NCBI GenBank assembly: GCA_029861845.1
Contig: JAOTYM010000003.1
Location: forward strand, 27,183-91,182
Length of the DNA: 64,000 bases
Source: Gammaproteobacteria bacterium
GTDB taxonomy: Bacteria; Pseudomonadota; Gammaproteobacteria; Acidiferrobacterales; SPGG2
Direction of reading: 5' to 3'
This document shows positions 16,749 through 25,935 of the stretch, one piece after another (the stretch's first letter is position 1; each line of letters starts with the position of its first letter). The notes beneath the pieces are model-generated. The model saw only the letters and a list, made by a program, of their open reading frames with translations, made no database searches and was not told the origin of the DNA. Both the position numbers and the translations under genes were made by a program.

Positions 16749-17717
16749 ATGCGCCTATTCGTCACAGTCCTAGTCGTAGTCGTGTCGATTTCGGCCATGG
16801 GGGCGCCGCCGGCGCCAACCCATGAATCCAACCGCGCGTTGTTGGTGGGCGCCGCCCTGGGACGCTTGGACCTCGTCGCACATGCACTTGCGCGAGGTGC
16901 GGATCCCAACGCACGCGATGACCACAATGGTAATAGCGCGCTGCACATGGCGGCACAGCTCGGGGATACGGAAGTTCTCGGTTACCTCTTGATCCATGGC
17001 GCTGATCCAAATATCGCCTCCAGCCAGGACGGGCGCACCCCACTTATCCTGGCCGCACGACAGAGCGGCGGACTGAAAGTGGTGGTCGAGTTGATTGCTA
17101 GTGGTGCCGACGTCAATCGGTCTGCGCGTGATGGCGCTACTGCCCTCATGGGTGCATCGGTGCGAGGACATGCGCATATCACTGCTACGTTGCTCGCCAA
17201 CCAGGCCGATGCCAATGCAGTATCGCAAGATGGTCGTAGTGCTTTGCATCGGGCGGCGATGACGGGCCACCATGAGATCGTCGAACAGCTCTTCGACGCC
17301 GGTGCGTTCGTGGAGACACGTGCGCGTGACGGTAACACGCCACTCGGTACCGCGGTGTATTTTGGTCAAGCCAACGTGGTCGAACGTCTTATCGAGGCCG
17401 GCGCGAGTCTCGATGGGTGGGCGCGCGGTGGCGAGACGCCACTTATGTTGGCCGTGCGCGGAAATCATCCCGAGATTCTAGCGACATTGCTTGAACGGGG
17501 TGCGGACGCTAATCTCCAAGTCAAAGACAACGGCAAGACAGCATTGTTGTTGGCGGCGGAACGCGACTTGGTAGATGCTACACGGTTGTTATTGGGCGCC
17601 GGTGCCGAAGTCAATCATCAGGCGCACGATGGCGGTACACCGCTGGCGGCTGCGCAGGCGATTGGCGGGACGGGCACCGCTGCGCTCCTGCGCAAGGCGG
17701 GGGCCACAAACCGATAG
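16749..17717 (+). CDS. Exported ankyrin-repeat protein
   Basis: 322 residues. A short signal peptide (about 1-18, ending in SAMGAPP) is followed by about eight ankyrin repeats with the usual GNSALHMAAQLG / G-A-D-P/V-N pattern to the end. Ankyrin arrays bind proteins; in the periplasm of Proteobacteria they can accompany catalases or toxins, but neither occurs here. It is convergent with a second ankyrin gene whose stop is 33 bases away. The two are related in layout but not near-identical. Confidence 0.88.
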   Translation: MRLFVTVLVVVVSISAMGAPPAPTHESNRALLVGAALGRLDLVAHALARGADPNARDDHNGNSALHMAAQLGDTEVLGYLLIHGADPNIASSQDGRTPLILAARQSGGLKVVVELIASGADVNRSARDGATALMGASVRGHAHITATLLANQADANAVSQDGRSALHRAAMTGHHEIVEQLFDAGAFVETRARDGNTPLGTAVYFGQANVVERLIEAGASLDGWARGGETPLMLAVRGNHPEILATLLERGADANLQVKDNGKTALLLAAERDLVDATRLLLGAGAEVNHQAHDGGTPLAAAQAIGGTGTAALLRKAGATNR

Positions 17718-17750
17718 GTCAGGAAAGCATTAAGCCGAGCCTGCTTGCAG

Positions 17751-18494
17751 TCATTCTTCGGCGCCGTGACGCCTCAGGAACTCGACAATGTCGTGACGTT
17801 TCTGCTTGATCGCTGCACCCAGCGGGGTGCGACCATCGTTGGCGCTGGCATTGGCATTGGCGCCGTTAGCGATCAATAACTCAACGACCGCAAGGTGGCC
17901 GAAAGCGGCGGCGCCGTGTAAGGGCGTCGCGCCCCGCTGGTCCTTGGGGTCGACACTAGCGCCTTTAGCGATAAGCAGCGCCGCAACGTCCGCGCGGCCC
18001 ATGCCACCGGCTAGATGAAGCGGTGTAACATCATTCATGCCCTTTGCATTGACCTTGGCACCCTTGTCGATTAGTAATCTGATGATGTCCACATGACCGC
18101 CAAAGACCGCCATGTGCAATGGTGTCAAGTTATCCTTGTCTTCTTCATCGATACGGGCACCGTTGGCGACAAGTAAGCTGGCCGATGCCGTTTGGCCTTC
18201 TTGGGCGGCGGTGTGTAGCGGTGTCCAACCGCCTTTGCTCTTGGCGTTGATCTCGGCACCGGCGACAATCAGCCGCGTGACAATCTGCGTGTGGCCCTCA
18301 CCGGCCGCCCAGTGGAGCGGGGTGCGGCCGGTCTTATCGGGCGCATCGACATCGGCGCCCTGGGCGATAAGCTGCTGCACCTGATCGATGTCCCCCTTAT
18401 CGACCGCTTCGTGCAGTACGCCTGCCTGACCCGATACGGCAACGACCACGGTGGCGCAGGCTAGTATGCGAAGCGCATGGCATCGTAGTTTCAT
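17751..18494 (-). CDS. Exported ankyrin-repeat protein
   Basis: 247 residues from ATG 18494. This start puts a good signal peptide first (MKLRCHALRILACATVVVAV); a longer frame from 18623 would add 43 non-protein-like residues. About six regular ankyrin repeats follow (TGRTPLHWAAGEGHTQIV and similar). It is divergent from the N-formylglutamate amidohydrolase gene (95-base gap) and convergent with the ankyrin gene at 16749. A third, shorter ankyrin protein of the same style is at 49037. Confidence 0.88.
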   Translation of the reverse strand: MKLRCHALRILACATVVVAVSGQAGVLHEAVDKGDIDQVQQLIAQGADVDAPDKTGRTPLHWAAGEGHTQIVTRLIVAGAEINAKSKGGWTPLHTAAQEGQTASASLLVANGARIDEEDKDNLTPLHMAVFGGHVDIIRLLIDKGAKVNAKGMNDVTPLHLAGGMGRADVAALLIAKGASVDPKDQRGATPLHGAAAFGHLAVVELLIANGANANASANDGRTPLGAAIKQKRHDIVEFLRRHGAEE

Positions 18495-18589
18495 GACTTT
18501 GTTCTGCTCACAGTAGGCCCAGGGGTGGCATCTTTGATAGTATACATATTTTCGGAATTTGACCTTTAACAGCAGCGCCAGGCTAGACA

Positions 18590-19408
18590 GTGACAATCGC
18601 AACCTCGGCGACAGCCGACACACTCAAATTGTTGTGTGAAGACGAACCCAGTGCGGTTGTGGTCGAGCGCCCGGACAGCCAATCAGCATACCTTTTCGTG
18701 TGCGATCACGCGGGTAATCGAATACCGCGCAAGCTCGGTAAGCTGGGCATGCAGGACGACGATCTTGTGCGTCATATCGCTTGGGACGTCGGCGCACGTG
18801 GCCTGGCGGAAGAATTTGCCCGGCGTTTTGATGCCACCCTGGTGAAACAGGTGTACTCAAGGTTAGTAATCGACTGCAATCGGCCGCTCAATGCCGAAAC
18901 TTCTATCGTCAAAATAAGCGAGGGCACCGTCGTTCCGGCTAACCAAGATCCTTCTCGTGAAGAGGTTGAAGCGCGGCGGAGCGAGATCTTTCAACCGTAC
19001 CACGACACGATCGCGTCTATCATTGACAAGCGGTTGACGAAAAAGCAACCTACCATCTTGCTGGCGATTCACAGTTTCACGCCGGTATACCATGGCGAAT
19101 CCCGCCCTTGGCATATCGGCCTTTTGTATAATCGCGACGCGCGCCTAGCGAGCTTGTTCCTCGAATTGTTGGCAGAGGATGAAACACTTTGTGTGGGAGA
19201 TAACCAGCCTTACTCCGTAGATGATTTTACTGACTATACACTACCTGTGCACGGCGAACGACGTCGGATTCCGTACTTACTGTTTGAAATGCGCCACGAT
19301 ATGATTGAGACGGAAGAGAATCAGTATCGCTGGGCGCATCGGTTGGCACATTCGCTCGAGCGCGCCCTTGAGCGTGCGCCGGGTCTTGTTGCAAATTCGC
19401 CAAGCTGA
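18590..19408 (+). CDS. N-formylglutamate amidohydrolase family protein
   Basis: 272 residues from a GTG. Conserved blocks are VCDHAGNRIP (about residue 42), RHIAWDVGA, DCNRP, LAIHSFTPVY and LFEMRHDM, matching PF05013. The enzyme family releases formate from N-formylglutamate, the last step of one histidine degradation route. No hut genes are adjacent, so the true substrate may differ. It is a single gene between a divergent ankyrin gene and the cold-shock leader. Confidence 0.85.
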   Translation: MTIATSATADTLKLLCEDEPSAVVVERPDSQSAYLFVCDHAGNRIPRKLGKLGMQDDDLVRHIAWDVGARGLAEEFARRFDATLVKQVYSRLVIDCNRPLNAETSIVKISEGTVVPANQDPSREEVEARRSEIFQPYHDTIASIIDKRLTKKQPTILLAIHSFTPVYHGESRPWHIGLLYNRDARLASLFLELLAEDETLCVGDNQPYSVDDFTDYTLPVHGERRRIPYLLFEMRHDMIETEENQYRWAHRLAHSLERALERAPGLVANSPS

Positions 19409-19565
19409 CTTATGTTAGTAGCCGGTTGCTGACTTACTGGCCTAGGCCACATCCTGAACCGTCATAGCCCGCTTCTTTCTTTTGATTGGCGTCTCCCGGA
19501 CTCATTCATGTGGGAACGCATGTCTCCTGCAAGCGCGGTGCCTGTGGAATCCCGGATCGGGATAC

Positions 19566-19699
19566 TGTATATTGCGCCCCGCAGCTTATGGATGTTGGTC
19601 TTTTCGGAAGTCCTTCCCAAGGTTCGCCGGCAATCCCCTTTCTGTAAACTGCACGAACGTTCTAACATTTAATACTTTTTGTTGAGGATCTTTCATATC
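19566..19699 (+). promoter_or_regulatory. Conserved promoter and 5' leader of the first cold-shock gene
   Basis: An extended -10 element TGTATATT sits at 19566-19573. The following leader (about 19586-19656) shares long blocks with the leader of the second cold-shock gene: ATGT-GGTCTTTTCGGAA, CAAGGTTCGCC, TGTAA-CTGCACG. The ribosome site TTGAGGATC at 19682-19690 is also shared. Cold-shock mRNAs often have leaders that refold with temperature; that role is inferred here from conservation and position. Confidence 0.6.
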
Positions 19700-19903
19700 A
19701 TGCGTACGGGAACTATAAAGTGGTTCAGTGAATCCAAAGGATATGGTTTTATCACGCCGCAGGATGGCGGAAAGGACGTTTTTGTCCACCACTCCGCAAT
19801 TACGGGCACGGGTTTTAAGTCCCTGGCTGAGGGGCAACGCGTGACATTCGAGGTTCAGCAGGGCCCCAAGGGCCTACAGGCGGTTGAGGTTACTGCCTCC
19901 TAG
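19700..19903 (+). CDS. CspA-family cold-shock protein
   Basis: 67 residues from ATG 19700; the frame extends upstream but the start is fixed by TTGAGGATC and by identity with the paralogue. RNA-binding motifs are complete: [15 protein letters not shown] (RNP1) and DVFVHHSAI (RNP2). The protein binds single-stranded RNA/DNA and prevents secondary structure. The paralogue at 34067 is nearly identical in the first 45 residues. A strong terminator follows at 19932. Confidence 0.93.
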   Translation: MRTGTIKWFSESKGYGFITPQDGGKDVFVHHSAITGTGFKSLAEGQRVTFEVQQGPKGLQAVEVTAS

Positions 19904-19931
19904 AGCCTGACGACAGTAGATTTGAATTCAG

Positions 19932-19961
19932 GACCCCGCTACACGGCGGGGTCTATTTTTT
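19932..19961 (+). terminator. Rho-independent terminator of the cold-shock gene
   Basis: Perfect arms GACCCCGC (19932-19939) and GCGGGGTC (19946-19953) with a six-base loop, followed by TATTTTTTG. Confidence 0.9.
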
Positions 19962-20011
19962 GGGCAAAAAAATTCCACCTGGTACACGCATAGCGGCACA
20001 CCGTCGGGTAA

Positions 20012-20278
20012 TTAGCGCCGTTTGCGGCCCTGCGTTCGACGCGGGTCTTCGAAGCGCACGCGGAGCGCATTGCCGTTATAGGTCTTGCCATCTAGGGCAG
20101 CGAGCGCCGCACGCGCCTCATGCCCTTCCATTTCGACAAAACCAAAGCCGCGGCACTTGCGTGTGAAGATATCTGCAGCTACTTCTACCGACCGCACGGT
20201 ACCGAACTCTGCAAACAATTCCCGCACGGACCGTTCCGAGGCTTCGGCCGGCAAGTTACCAACAAACATTTTTTTCAA
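20012..20278 (-). CDS. RRM-type RNA-binding protein
   Basis: 88 residues forming one RNA recognition motif. RNP2 is MFVGNLP (residues 4-10) and RNP1 is KCRGFGFVEM (about 41-50), then a basic tail RRTQGRKRR. Single-RRM proteins of this size are common in Proteobacteria and cyanobacteria and bind RNA, often in cold or stress. It is convergent with the cold-shock gene, with the terminator between them. The pairing of an RRM and a Csp gene suggests a shared RNA-related role. Confidence 0.9.
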   Translation of the reverse strand: MKKMFVGNLPAEASERSVRELFAEFGTVRSVEVAADIFTRKCRGFGFVEMEGHEARAALAALDGKTYNGNALRVRFEDPRRTQGRKRR

Positions 20279-20352
20279 ATGCGTCTCCTCGCTGAATTAG
20301 ACAACCAGTGTAATCGACTGAACCCTTTGGGTCCACCAGTGCCGCTACCATA

Positions 20353-20687
20353 CTAACACATTGACGTACCGATCTGCGCCTGACAGTAGCGGTAACTCGA
20401 CCAGCGATAGTCCGCCGGATCCTGGACGAGTTTGGCGCGTACAGGATTGAGCCCGAAGTACTGGCAGCAGCTCAGGAAGTAGCTGACGGAATCAGCGAGG
20501 CTGGCCTTGTATCGGCCCTCCCACAGCGTTCCGGTTCGCTCATGGGGTGGTTGAACTGATGTACATAACTCCTACCGCCCGCCTTCACAAATCTAGGAGC
20601 ACCATTACGGCGATGTGGTATCACTAGCAGATGTACGTGGGTTGCGAGAAAATGGCGCTTAAATCCCATGTTCTCTCGTTTTGCCAT
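20353..20687 (-). pseudogene. REP-associated tyrosine transposase (IS200-like fold), decayed
   Basis: On the minus strand one frame gives ATHVHLLVIPHRRN and RSYVHQFNHP, the catalytic HVHLL region of REP-associated transposases. Near 20540 the homology jumps to another frame: LWEGRYKASLADSVSYFLSC then YFGLNPVRAKLVQDPADYRW and a stop at 20353-20355. The N-terminal part is missing. A frameshift and a truncation make it inactive. No flanking REP pairs were recognised. Confidence 0.8.
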
Positions 20688-20728
20688 TATGGTTTTCTGC
20701 TCACGGCGAGACCGATTAGGGAGGTGTA

Positions 20729-20925
20729 ATGCAGCTAAGCGACGTATACAGGCCGAGGTGGAGACGGTGAGACTGGAATCTTCGGCTAGAGAGGCAGTGG
20801 CGATGATGCGGCTGCGAGGATTCCGGCACCTGCCCGTGTTGAGCTAAGGCGACAAGATCGTAGGAATCGTGTCAGATCGTGATCTGCGAAATGCGGTGGT
20901 CATTTACACCGACCCGAACAGTTGA
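20729..20925 (+). pseudogene. CBS-domain protein, decayed
   Basis: GGGAGGTG precedes an ATG at 20729 (MQLSDVY). After about 10 codons the frame must shift by one base to continue as EVETVRLESSAREAVAMM, then FRHLPVLS, an in-frame TAA, and GDKIVGIVSDRDLRN to TGA 20923-20925. The order is that of a CBS domain protein. A frameshift and a stop destroy it. It may derive from a relative of the intact CBS gene at 5535. Confidence 0.75.
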
Positions 20926-20931
20926 ACCGTT

Positions 20932-21552
20932 ATGAATACAACCGAATCAGGACTGTTCTCTGGCAAGCTAGCCATGTGCCAACATAAGAGGCTTGCTACG
21001 AAATGTGCGCATAACATCCTGCTCGGGATGATTCTGTTGCTCGGTGTCGTTCCGTTTGCTGCGGCTGAGAATGCTGGCTGGTATATAGGTGGTGGTTTTG
21101 GCAGTGCTGATGATGACAAGCTCGATGACAGAGGGACCGCTTTCAAAATATTTGGTGGCTACTGGTTTAACCCGCGCCTCGCGTTAGAAGCGGCGGCGAT
21201 CGGGCTTGGCGATAACATTGGCCCCCAAGATTTAATCAAGGATGGAATTGCCGTAGAGGTGCTCGGGGCGGTGCCGGTCGGCGAGCGCTTCGAGCTGTTT
21301 GCTAAGGCGGGGTTTTTCCTCTGGGAAGTGCGGGTTGAGACTGACGATCTCGAGTGCTCCGACTTTGGGTCGGGGTTCATCTGCTTTTTCGAGGAGGATG
21401 AAATAGATGACGGCGTTGATCCCGCCTACGGCATTGGTGTCCAATACCGTTTCCACGATCGGTGGAATGTACGTGGCGAATGGGAGCGATTTAAAAACGT
21501 TGGTGAAAGCGATGTGGATTTGGTCTCAGTCAATATAGTATTTCGATTTTGA
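20932..21552 (+). CDS. Outer-membrane beta-barrel protein (OmpA/OmpW-like, about eight strands)
   Basis: 206 residues from ATG 20932; ATGs at 20974 and later are alternatives, since the signal peptide core (ILLGMILLLGVVPFAAA) lies at about 29-45. The mature protein begins GWYIGGGFGSADDDK, alternates hydrophobic residues, and ends in VSVNIVFRF with the terminal Phe typical of outer-membrane proteins. One loop has two Cys within an acidic stretch (ECSDFGSGFICF). Function is unknown; small barrels act as porins or structural proteins. Confidence 0.8.
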   Translation: MNTTESGLFSGKLAMCQHKRLATKCAHNILLGMILLLGVVPFAAAENAGWYIGGGFGSADDDKLDDRGTAFKIFGGYWFNPRLALEAAAIGLGDNIGPQDLIKDGIAVEVLGAVPVGERFELFAKAGFFLWEVRVETDDLECSDFGSGFICFFEEDEIDDGVDPAYGIGVQYRFHDRWNVRGEWERFKNVGESDVDLVSVNIVFRF

Positions 21553-21630
21553 AGGCCGACTTATGCCTGAAACCCACACCACTTCGCATGGCATGGCCCC
21601 AACTATGGGGATGCGATCAAGGCCAGGAGC

Positions 21631-22029
21631 ATGATCGAGATATCAAGAGTCAGTCACATCGGAATCCGGGTGGCGGACTTGGCGCGCTCGCAAGAATTTT
21701 ATCGTCGATTCGGTTTCGAGTTAGTGGCGCAGGGCGAGGCCGACTACGTAGCTATCCTTAAGAGCTCGCGTGGTATTGAAATAAATCTCATCGTTAATGC
21801 TAATGGTGACAACGATGGGAATAATATTCTAATGGATATATCCCCGAAGTACCCCGGCTACACACATGTAGCCCTAGAGATTTCGTCTATTGATCAGACC
21901 GTAAAGGCGCTTGAGGATAGCGGTATTCCTATTAGCGGTGGCCCTATGCGGCTTGGCGAAGGCATGTCGTTATTTATCCGTGACCCCGACCGCAACGTCA
22001 TCGAACTGCGGGAAACGATATCCAGCTAG
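21631..22029 (+). CDS. VOC/glyoxalase-fold protein
   Basis: 132 residues. ISRVSHIGIRVADLARSQEF opens the first beta-alpha-beta-beta-beta unit and RDPDRNVIELRE closes the second. His10, His near 82 (TH of GYTHVALEI) and Glu near 127 are placed as metal ligands in this superfamily. Reaction cannot be assigned: lyases, dioxygenases and resistance proteins share the fold. It sits between the barrel gene and the M48 protease on the same strand. Confidence 0.82.
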   Translation: MIEISRVSHIGIRVADLARSQEFYRRFGFELVAQGEADYVAILKSSRGIEINLIVNANGDNDGNNILMDISPKYPGYTHVALEISSIDQTVKALEDSGIPISGGPMRLGEGMSLFIRDPDRNVIELRETISS

Positions 22030-22125
22030 GTGGTCTACTCATTCTTCTGATCTCTCGGCGATACGATTTCAGTGCGTGGGCAATCCCCCCTATAATGCTG
22101 TGATCGAGCCACGGGGAGGGTAGGC

Positions 22126-23664
22126 ATGAGAAGAGCGCTGCCGGTTATATTACTCGCGGCATTTGTTGTGAGTGGTTGTGCCGTCAATCCGGTTACGGGC
22201 AAGAAGGAACTGAGCCTGATTTCCGAGGAGCAAGAGCTCAGCATCGGAAAGCAGCAGTATTCACCGATACGCCAATCGCAGGGTGGTGATTATTCTGTTG
22301 ATCCACGGATACAGACCTATGTGAACAGTGTGGGCCAACGTTTGGCGGCAGTAAGCGATCGTAGATTGCCGTATGAATTTAGGGTACTCAACAATTCTGT
22401 ACCGAACGCGTGGGCATTGCCCGGTGGCAAGATTGCTATCAACCGTGGGTTGCTGACTGAGCTCGAGAGTGAAGCTGAGTTGGCGGCGGTGCTCGGTCAT
22501 GAGATTGTACACGCTGCGGCAAAGCACGGCGCCAAAGGCATGCAACGCGGCATGTTGCTCCAGGGTGCGGTACTGGCCGCTGCCGTCGCCACCCGAGAAA
22601 AACGTTATGCAAACCTTGCACAGATGGGCGCGTCTATCGGTGCGCAGCTAATTAATCAGAAACATGGCCGCGATGCGGAACGTCAATCGGATCATTACGG
22701 CATGATTTATATGTCCCGCGCCGGCTACGACCCGCAGGGGGCGGTCGATCTGCAAAGGACTTTTGTCAGACTTTCCGAGAGTCGCCAGCAAGATTGGTTG
22801 AGTGGGCTTTTCGCTGGTCACCCACCTTCGCAGGAGCGGGTGGAGAATAACGCACGCGATGCGGCTGCGCTGCCCAAGGGTGGTGAAGTAGGGCGGGAGC
22901 GCTACCGGTTAAACATAACGCGTTTAGTAAAGAGCAAGCCCGCCTACGAAACCTATGAAAAGGCGCAAAAGGCATTGTCAGATGGTGATATTTCGCAGGC
23001 AAAGTCGTTGGTGCGAAAAGCCATCGCCGTGGAGCCACGCGAGGGGCACTTTCATTCGTTGCTTGGCGACATAGAACTACGTAACAAACGTTTCAGCACC
23101 GCCCGACGGCGTTATGACAAGGCCATTAGCTTAAACGGCAATTTCTTTTACTATTACCTCCAAAGAGGCCTAGTTAACGAACGACTCAAGGCTAACAGCG
23201 CCGCCCAGCGCGACTTAACGCGTAGCGTCGAGTTGTTACCAACCGCCGATGCGTTTAATGCATTGGGCAATATCGCGAGAGCGGGGCATCAATACGGCAC
23301 GGCCAAACAGTATTATGCGAAAGCAGCTCGCCATCAGAGTGCAGCCGGTAAGGAGGCGTTTGGGGCGTTGGTTGAATTGGATATCTCCGACAACCCAGGC
23401 AAATACATTAAGATCCGTACTGGCGTGAACGATGCTGGCAGTCTCATCGCTGAAATTAGCAACACTACCCCGCGCGATGTAACCGGACTAGTGCTCACGT
23501 TACAGTATCCTGACCCAGCTGGACAAATGCGACAGGTTAACCGCGCCCTACAGGGCCAGCTAGGAGCGGGGCAAAAAGAACGCATCAATCTAGGGATCGC
23601 CGTAAGCCGTGCCCAAGCCGGGCAAGTTCGAAGCGGTATCGTCGCGGCCCGTATTGCACCATAG
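22126..23664 (+). CDS. M48 zinc metalloprotease lipoprotein with TPRs (BepA/LoiP-like)
   Basis: 512 residues; GGGGAGGG lies before the ATG. The lipobox is VVSGC (Cys18). The M48 catalytic motif is GHEIVHAAAKH (about residues 124-134), with a third ligand Glu in the RDAERQSDHYG region. The second half has TPR-like helices (about 290-400) and a C-terminal beta-rich part. BepA-type proteases survey outer-membrane protein assembly. The CAP-domain gene follows by 12 bases and is probably cotranscribed. Confidence 0.9.
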   Translation: MRRALPVILLAAFVVSGCAVNPVTGKKELSLISEEQELSIGKQQYSPIRQSQGGDYSVDPRIQTYVNSVGQRLAAVSDRRLPYEFRVLNNSVPNAWALPGGKIAINRGLLTELESEAELAAVLGHEIVHAAAKHGAKGMQRGMLLQGAVLAAAVATREKRYANLAQMGASIGAQLINQKHGRDAERQSDHYGMIYMSRAGYDPQGAVDLQRTFVRLSESRQQDWLSGLFAGHPPSQERVENNARDAAALPKGGEVGRERYRLNITRLVKSKPAYETYEKAQKALSDGDISQAKSLVRKAIAVEPREGHFHSLLGDIELRNKRFSTARRRYDKAISLNGNFFYYYLQRGLVNERLKANSAAQRDLTRSVELLPTADAFNALGNIARAGHQYGTAKQYYAKAARHQSAAGKEAFGALVELDISDNPGKYIKIRTGVNDAGSLIAEISNTTPRDVTGLVLTLQYPDPAGQMRQVNRALQGQLGAGQKERINLGIAVSRAQAGQVRSGIVAARIAP

Positions 23665-23676
23665 GCTGTTGACTTA

Positions 23677-24324
23677 ATGTGGGTAAGGGCGATTGCCGCG
23701 TCGGCAGTTCTACTAACCGCGATAGTTTGGTCGAATGTAGGTTGGACGCGCGATTTCTTATCCAAGCTAGAAGAAGGCGTTGCTCGTGAAATTAATTTAG
23801 CAAGAACCGATCCTGGTCAGTACGCCTCTTTTCTTGAGGAATGGAGTCAATACTACAACGATAAGGAAATCGAACGTGCCGGCCAACCAACAATCATTAC
23901 TCAAGAAGGGGTTTCGGCGGTAAAGGAAGCGATTCGATACCTACGTGTGGCCAGTTCCTTGCCTTTACTTAAGATCTCAATCGGCATGTCGTTGGCTGCC
24001 AAAGACCATGTCAAAGAACTCGGTCCAGCCGGGAAATTGGGACACAAGGGGTTGACTAGCAGTTGGCCCACAGATCGCGTAAGTCGTTACGGGAAGTGGA
24101 AGGAGGCCTTAGGAGAGGCCATTTACTATGGTCGAGACGATGCGCGGGAAGTAGTGATGGCGCTAATCATTGACGACGGTGTGCCTAGCCGTGGTCATCG
24201 ACATCACATCTTCGATCCCGCTTTTCGCATTGTGGGCGTCGCTTGTGGTCCCCACGCGACCTATGAATCAATGTGTGTAATTACCTTCGCGGGCAGCTAT
24301 ATAGAGCGCACCCAGGGACAGTAA
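23677..24324 (+). CDS. Exported CAP-domain (SCP/PR-1) protein
   Basis: 215 residues with a signal peptide (about 1-24). CAP features are the start AREINLARTDPGQYASFL, the His of AKDHVKELG, the Glu of LGEAIYYG and the RGHRHHIFDPAFRIVGVACG block. The family includes secreted proteins with proposed protease or lipid-binding roles; activity here is unknown. It follows the M48 protease closely, so both may serve the envelope. Confidence 0.85.
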   Translation: MWVRAIAASAVLLTAIVWSNVGWTRDFLSKLEEGVAREINLARTDPGQYASFLEEWSQYYNDKEIERAGQPTIITQEGVSAVKEAIRYLRVASSLPLLKISIGMSLAAKDHVKELGPAGKLGHKGLTSSWPTDRVSRYGKWKEALGEAIYYGRDDAREVVMALIIDDGVPSRGHRHHIFDPAFRIVGVACGPHATYESMCVITFAGSYIERTQGQ

Positions 24325-24527
24325 GGGTTAATAGTGCTCGTCTGGGTATCGGGCTGAGCGCTAGATTTAGTTGCTCAAAGAGTGGCGTAAGCGACGTTTT
24401 TCGGGTTCGATCTAACCTGGCTCACCCTTTAAGTATTTGTTTGTTAAAGATTTTTCCTATACCCCGACACTCTGTGGCATGCGAATTGCAGCCATACCAA
24501 GACACTGACCGAAAGGGTGCCTTAGTG

Positions 24528-25343
24528 ATGAAAAACGTTCTCAAGCGGGATGGAACCAGTCTGGAACGACCCGGCGCCGTCGATGATCTCTACAGCGACG
24601 CTTCGTCGCCGACGTTGATTAAGCCGCTGCCCGACAAGGCGGAAACGATAGAAACAGTCGTGCCCATGAGCCGGCGGCTACGGGCGCTGTTCGAAAGGAT
24701 GCGTAATCCGGGGCACGATCCTTACCGCTACCTTCTGATGCTGCGATTCGTGCTTCTCAATTTAGTGGCTTTTGCGCTCTTAGGCGTCGCTTATGTTCAT
24801 GGCCTTGTCGATATGGTCGTCGCCGCCGATCGCACGTACTTGTCTGTGATTATTGGTTTCGTGTTCTTGTTGGGGCTTGGCCTTTGCGGGCGCAAGGTCT
24901 GGCAAACGAGCCAAGAGCTTAATCGGGTGCGGCGACCCGGTATGGTGGCTCGATCCAGCGTCGTGCGAGATCTGGAGCGATTGCGCACACGCGACCCGGA
25001 AGGTCGCGGAAATCTCATCGGTGCTTTGCGCTTGACGCTTTCGCATCGCATCTCGATTGTGCGCCACATTGCTAACAGTCTGGTACTGCTCGGGCTTATC
25101 GGTACCGTGCTCGGTTTTATCATCGCGCTGTCTGGTGTCGATGCAGAGCGTGCCTCAGACATCAACGCGATCACACCGATGATCTCTACCTTGATAAGTG
25201 GCATGTCGACGGCGCTTTATACAACGTTGGTGGGCGCCATCCTGAACGTATGGCTCATGGCCAACCATCAGCTGTTGGCAAGCGGTACGGTTAAACTAAT
25301 CGCCTCGCTAATGGAATCGGCGGACACGCATGCGCGAAATTGA
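24528..25343 (+). CDS. MotA/TolQ/ExbB-family channel protein
   Basis: 271 residues from ATG 24528 (GAAAGGG upstream; GTG 24525 also possible). The first 65 residues are polar. Helices lie at about 68-90, 97-120, 180-203 and 212-238; the third and fourth carry the proton-channel signature LVLLGLIGTVLGFIIALSGV and MISTLISGMSTALYTTLVGA. It is the first gene of a tight three-gene unit and overlaps the next by 14 bases. It is not near the other motor pair and is only distantly like it. I infer a proton-driven complex in the inner membrane. Confidence 0.82.
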   Translation: MKNVLKRDGTSLERPGAVDDLYSDASSPTLIKPLPDKAETIETVVPMSRRLRALFERMRNPGHDPYRYLLMLRFVLLNLVAFALLGVAYVHGLVDMVVAADRTYLSVIIGFVFLLGLGLCGRKVWQTSQELNRVRRPGMVARSSVVRDLERLRTRDPEGRGNLIGALRLTLSHRISIVRHIANSLVLLGLIGTVLGFIIALSGVDAERASDINAITPMISTLISGMSTALYTTLVGAILNVWLMANHQLLASGTVKLIASLMESADTHARN

Positions 25344-25935
25344 TTTCTTTGATGATGAGAGTGGCGCTACCGTATTTCGCGACGTCATCATGTTAGCGTT
25401 GGCCGGATTCGTCATGCTGGTGTTGCTGTTGCTACCTCATATAAATCCTCGGGCAACCCAACAAGATCCGGCCCCTACTCCAGGCAATGTAATGGTCGAG
25501 CTTCGTTGGCCGGATGAGTTGAACGCCGACGTTGACCTCTGGGTGCAGGCGCCAGGCGATGCACCAGTTGGCTATTCAAATCAGGGCAGCGCCATCTTTA
25601 ATCTGTTGCGCGATGACCTCGGCCACATTAACGACGTCACCGAGCTCAATTACGAGATGTCGTACAGTCGCGGTGTGCCGGCGGGAGAATATACGGTCAA
25701 TCTTCATCTCTACAGAAATCTGGCCAACGTCTATCCAATTCCGGCTATCGTGGCGGTAAGCGTGAAGAATTCACCAAGTATGCCCGCTGAGCAAATCCTG
25801 TCGACCAAACTTGATATGTCCCATGAAGATGAAGAGCTCACGGCCTTTAGATTCAAGCTTGATAAAGAAGGGCGTCTAGTAAGTGGTAGTGTCCACAATC
25901 TGCCGCAGCCGTTACGGGCAGCAGCGAGGCGATGA
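25330..25935 (+). CDS. ExbD/MotB-like one-helix protein with beta-rich periplasmic domain
   Basis: 201 residues. One helix (about 18-38) has an Asp at its start, VFRDVIMLALAGFVMLVLLL, the position of the proton-binding Asp in ExbD and MotB. The periplasmic part is not the ExbD fold: VMVELRWPDELNADVDLWVQ, then GYSNQGSA and a strand GEYTVNLHLYRN, which looks like a DUF2135/YfaP-type beta sandwich. I do not recognise the full family. Its start overlaps the channel gene by 14 bases and its end overlaps the next gene by 4, so the three are translationally coupled. Confidence 0.7.
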   Translation: MREIDFFDDESGATVFRDVIMLALAGFVMLVLLLLPHINPRATQQDPAPTPGNVMVELRWPDELNADVDLWVQAPGDAPVGYSNQGSAIFNLLRDDLGHINDVTELNYEMSYSRGVPAGEYTVNLHLYRNLANVYPIPAIVAVSVKNSPSMPAEQILSTKLDMSHEDEELTAFRFKLDKEGRLVSGSVHNLPQPLRAAARR

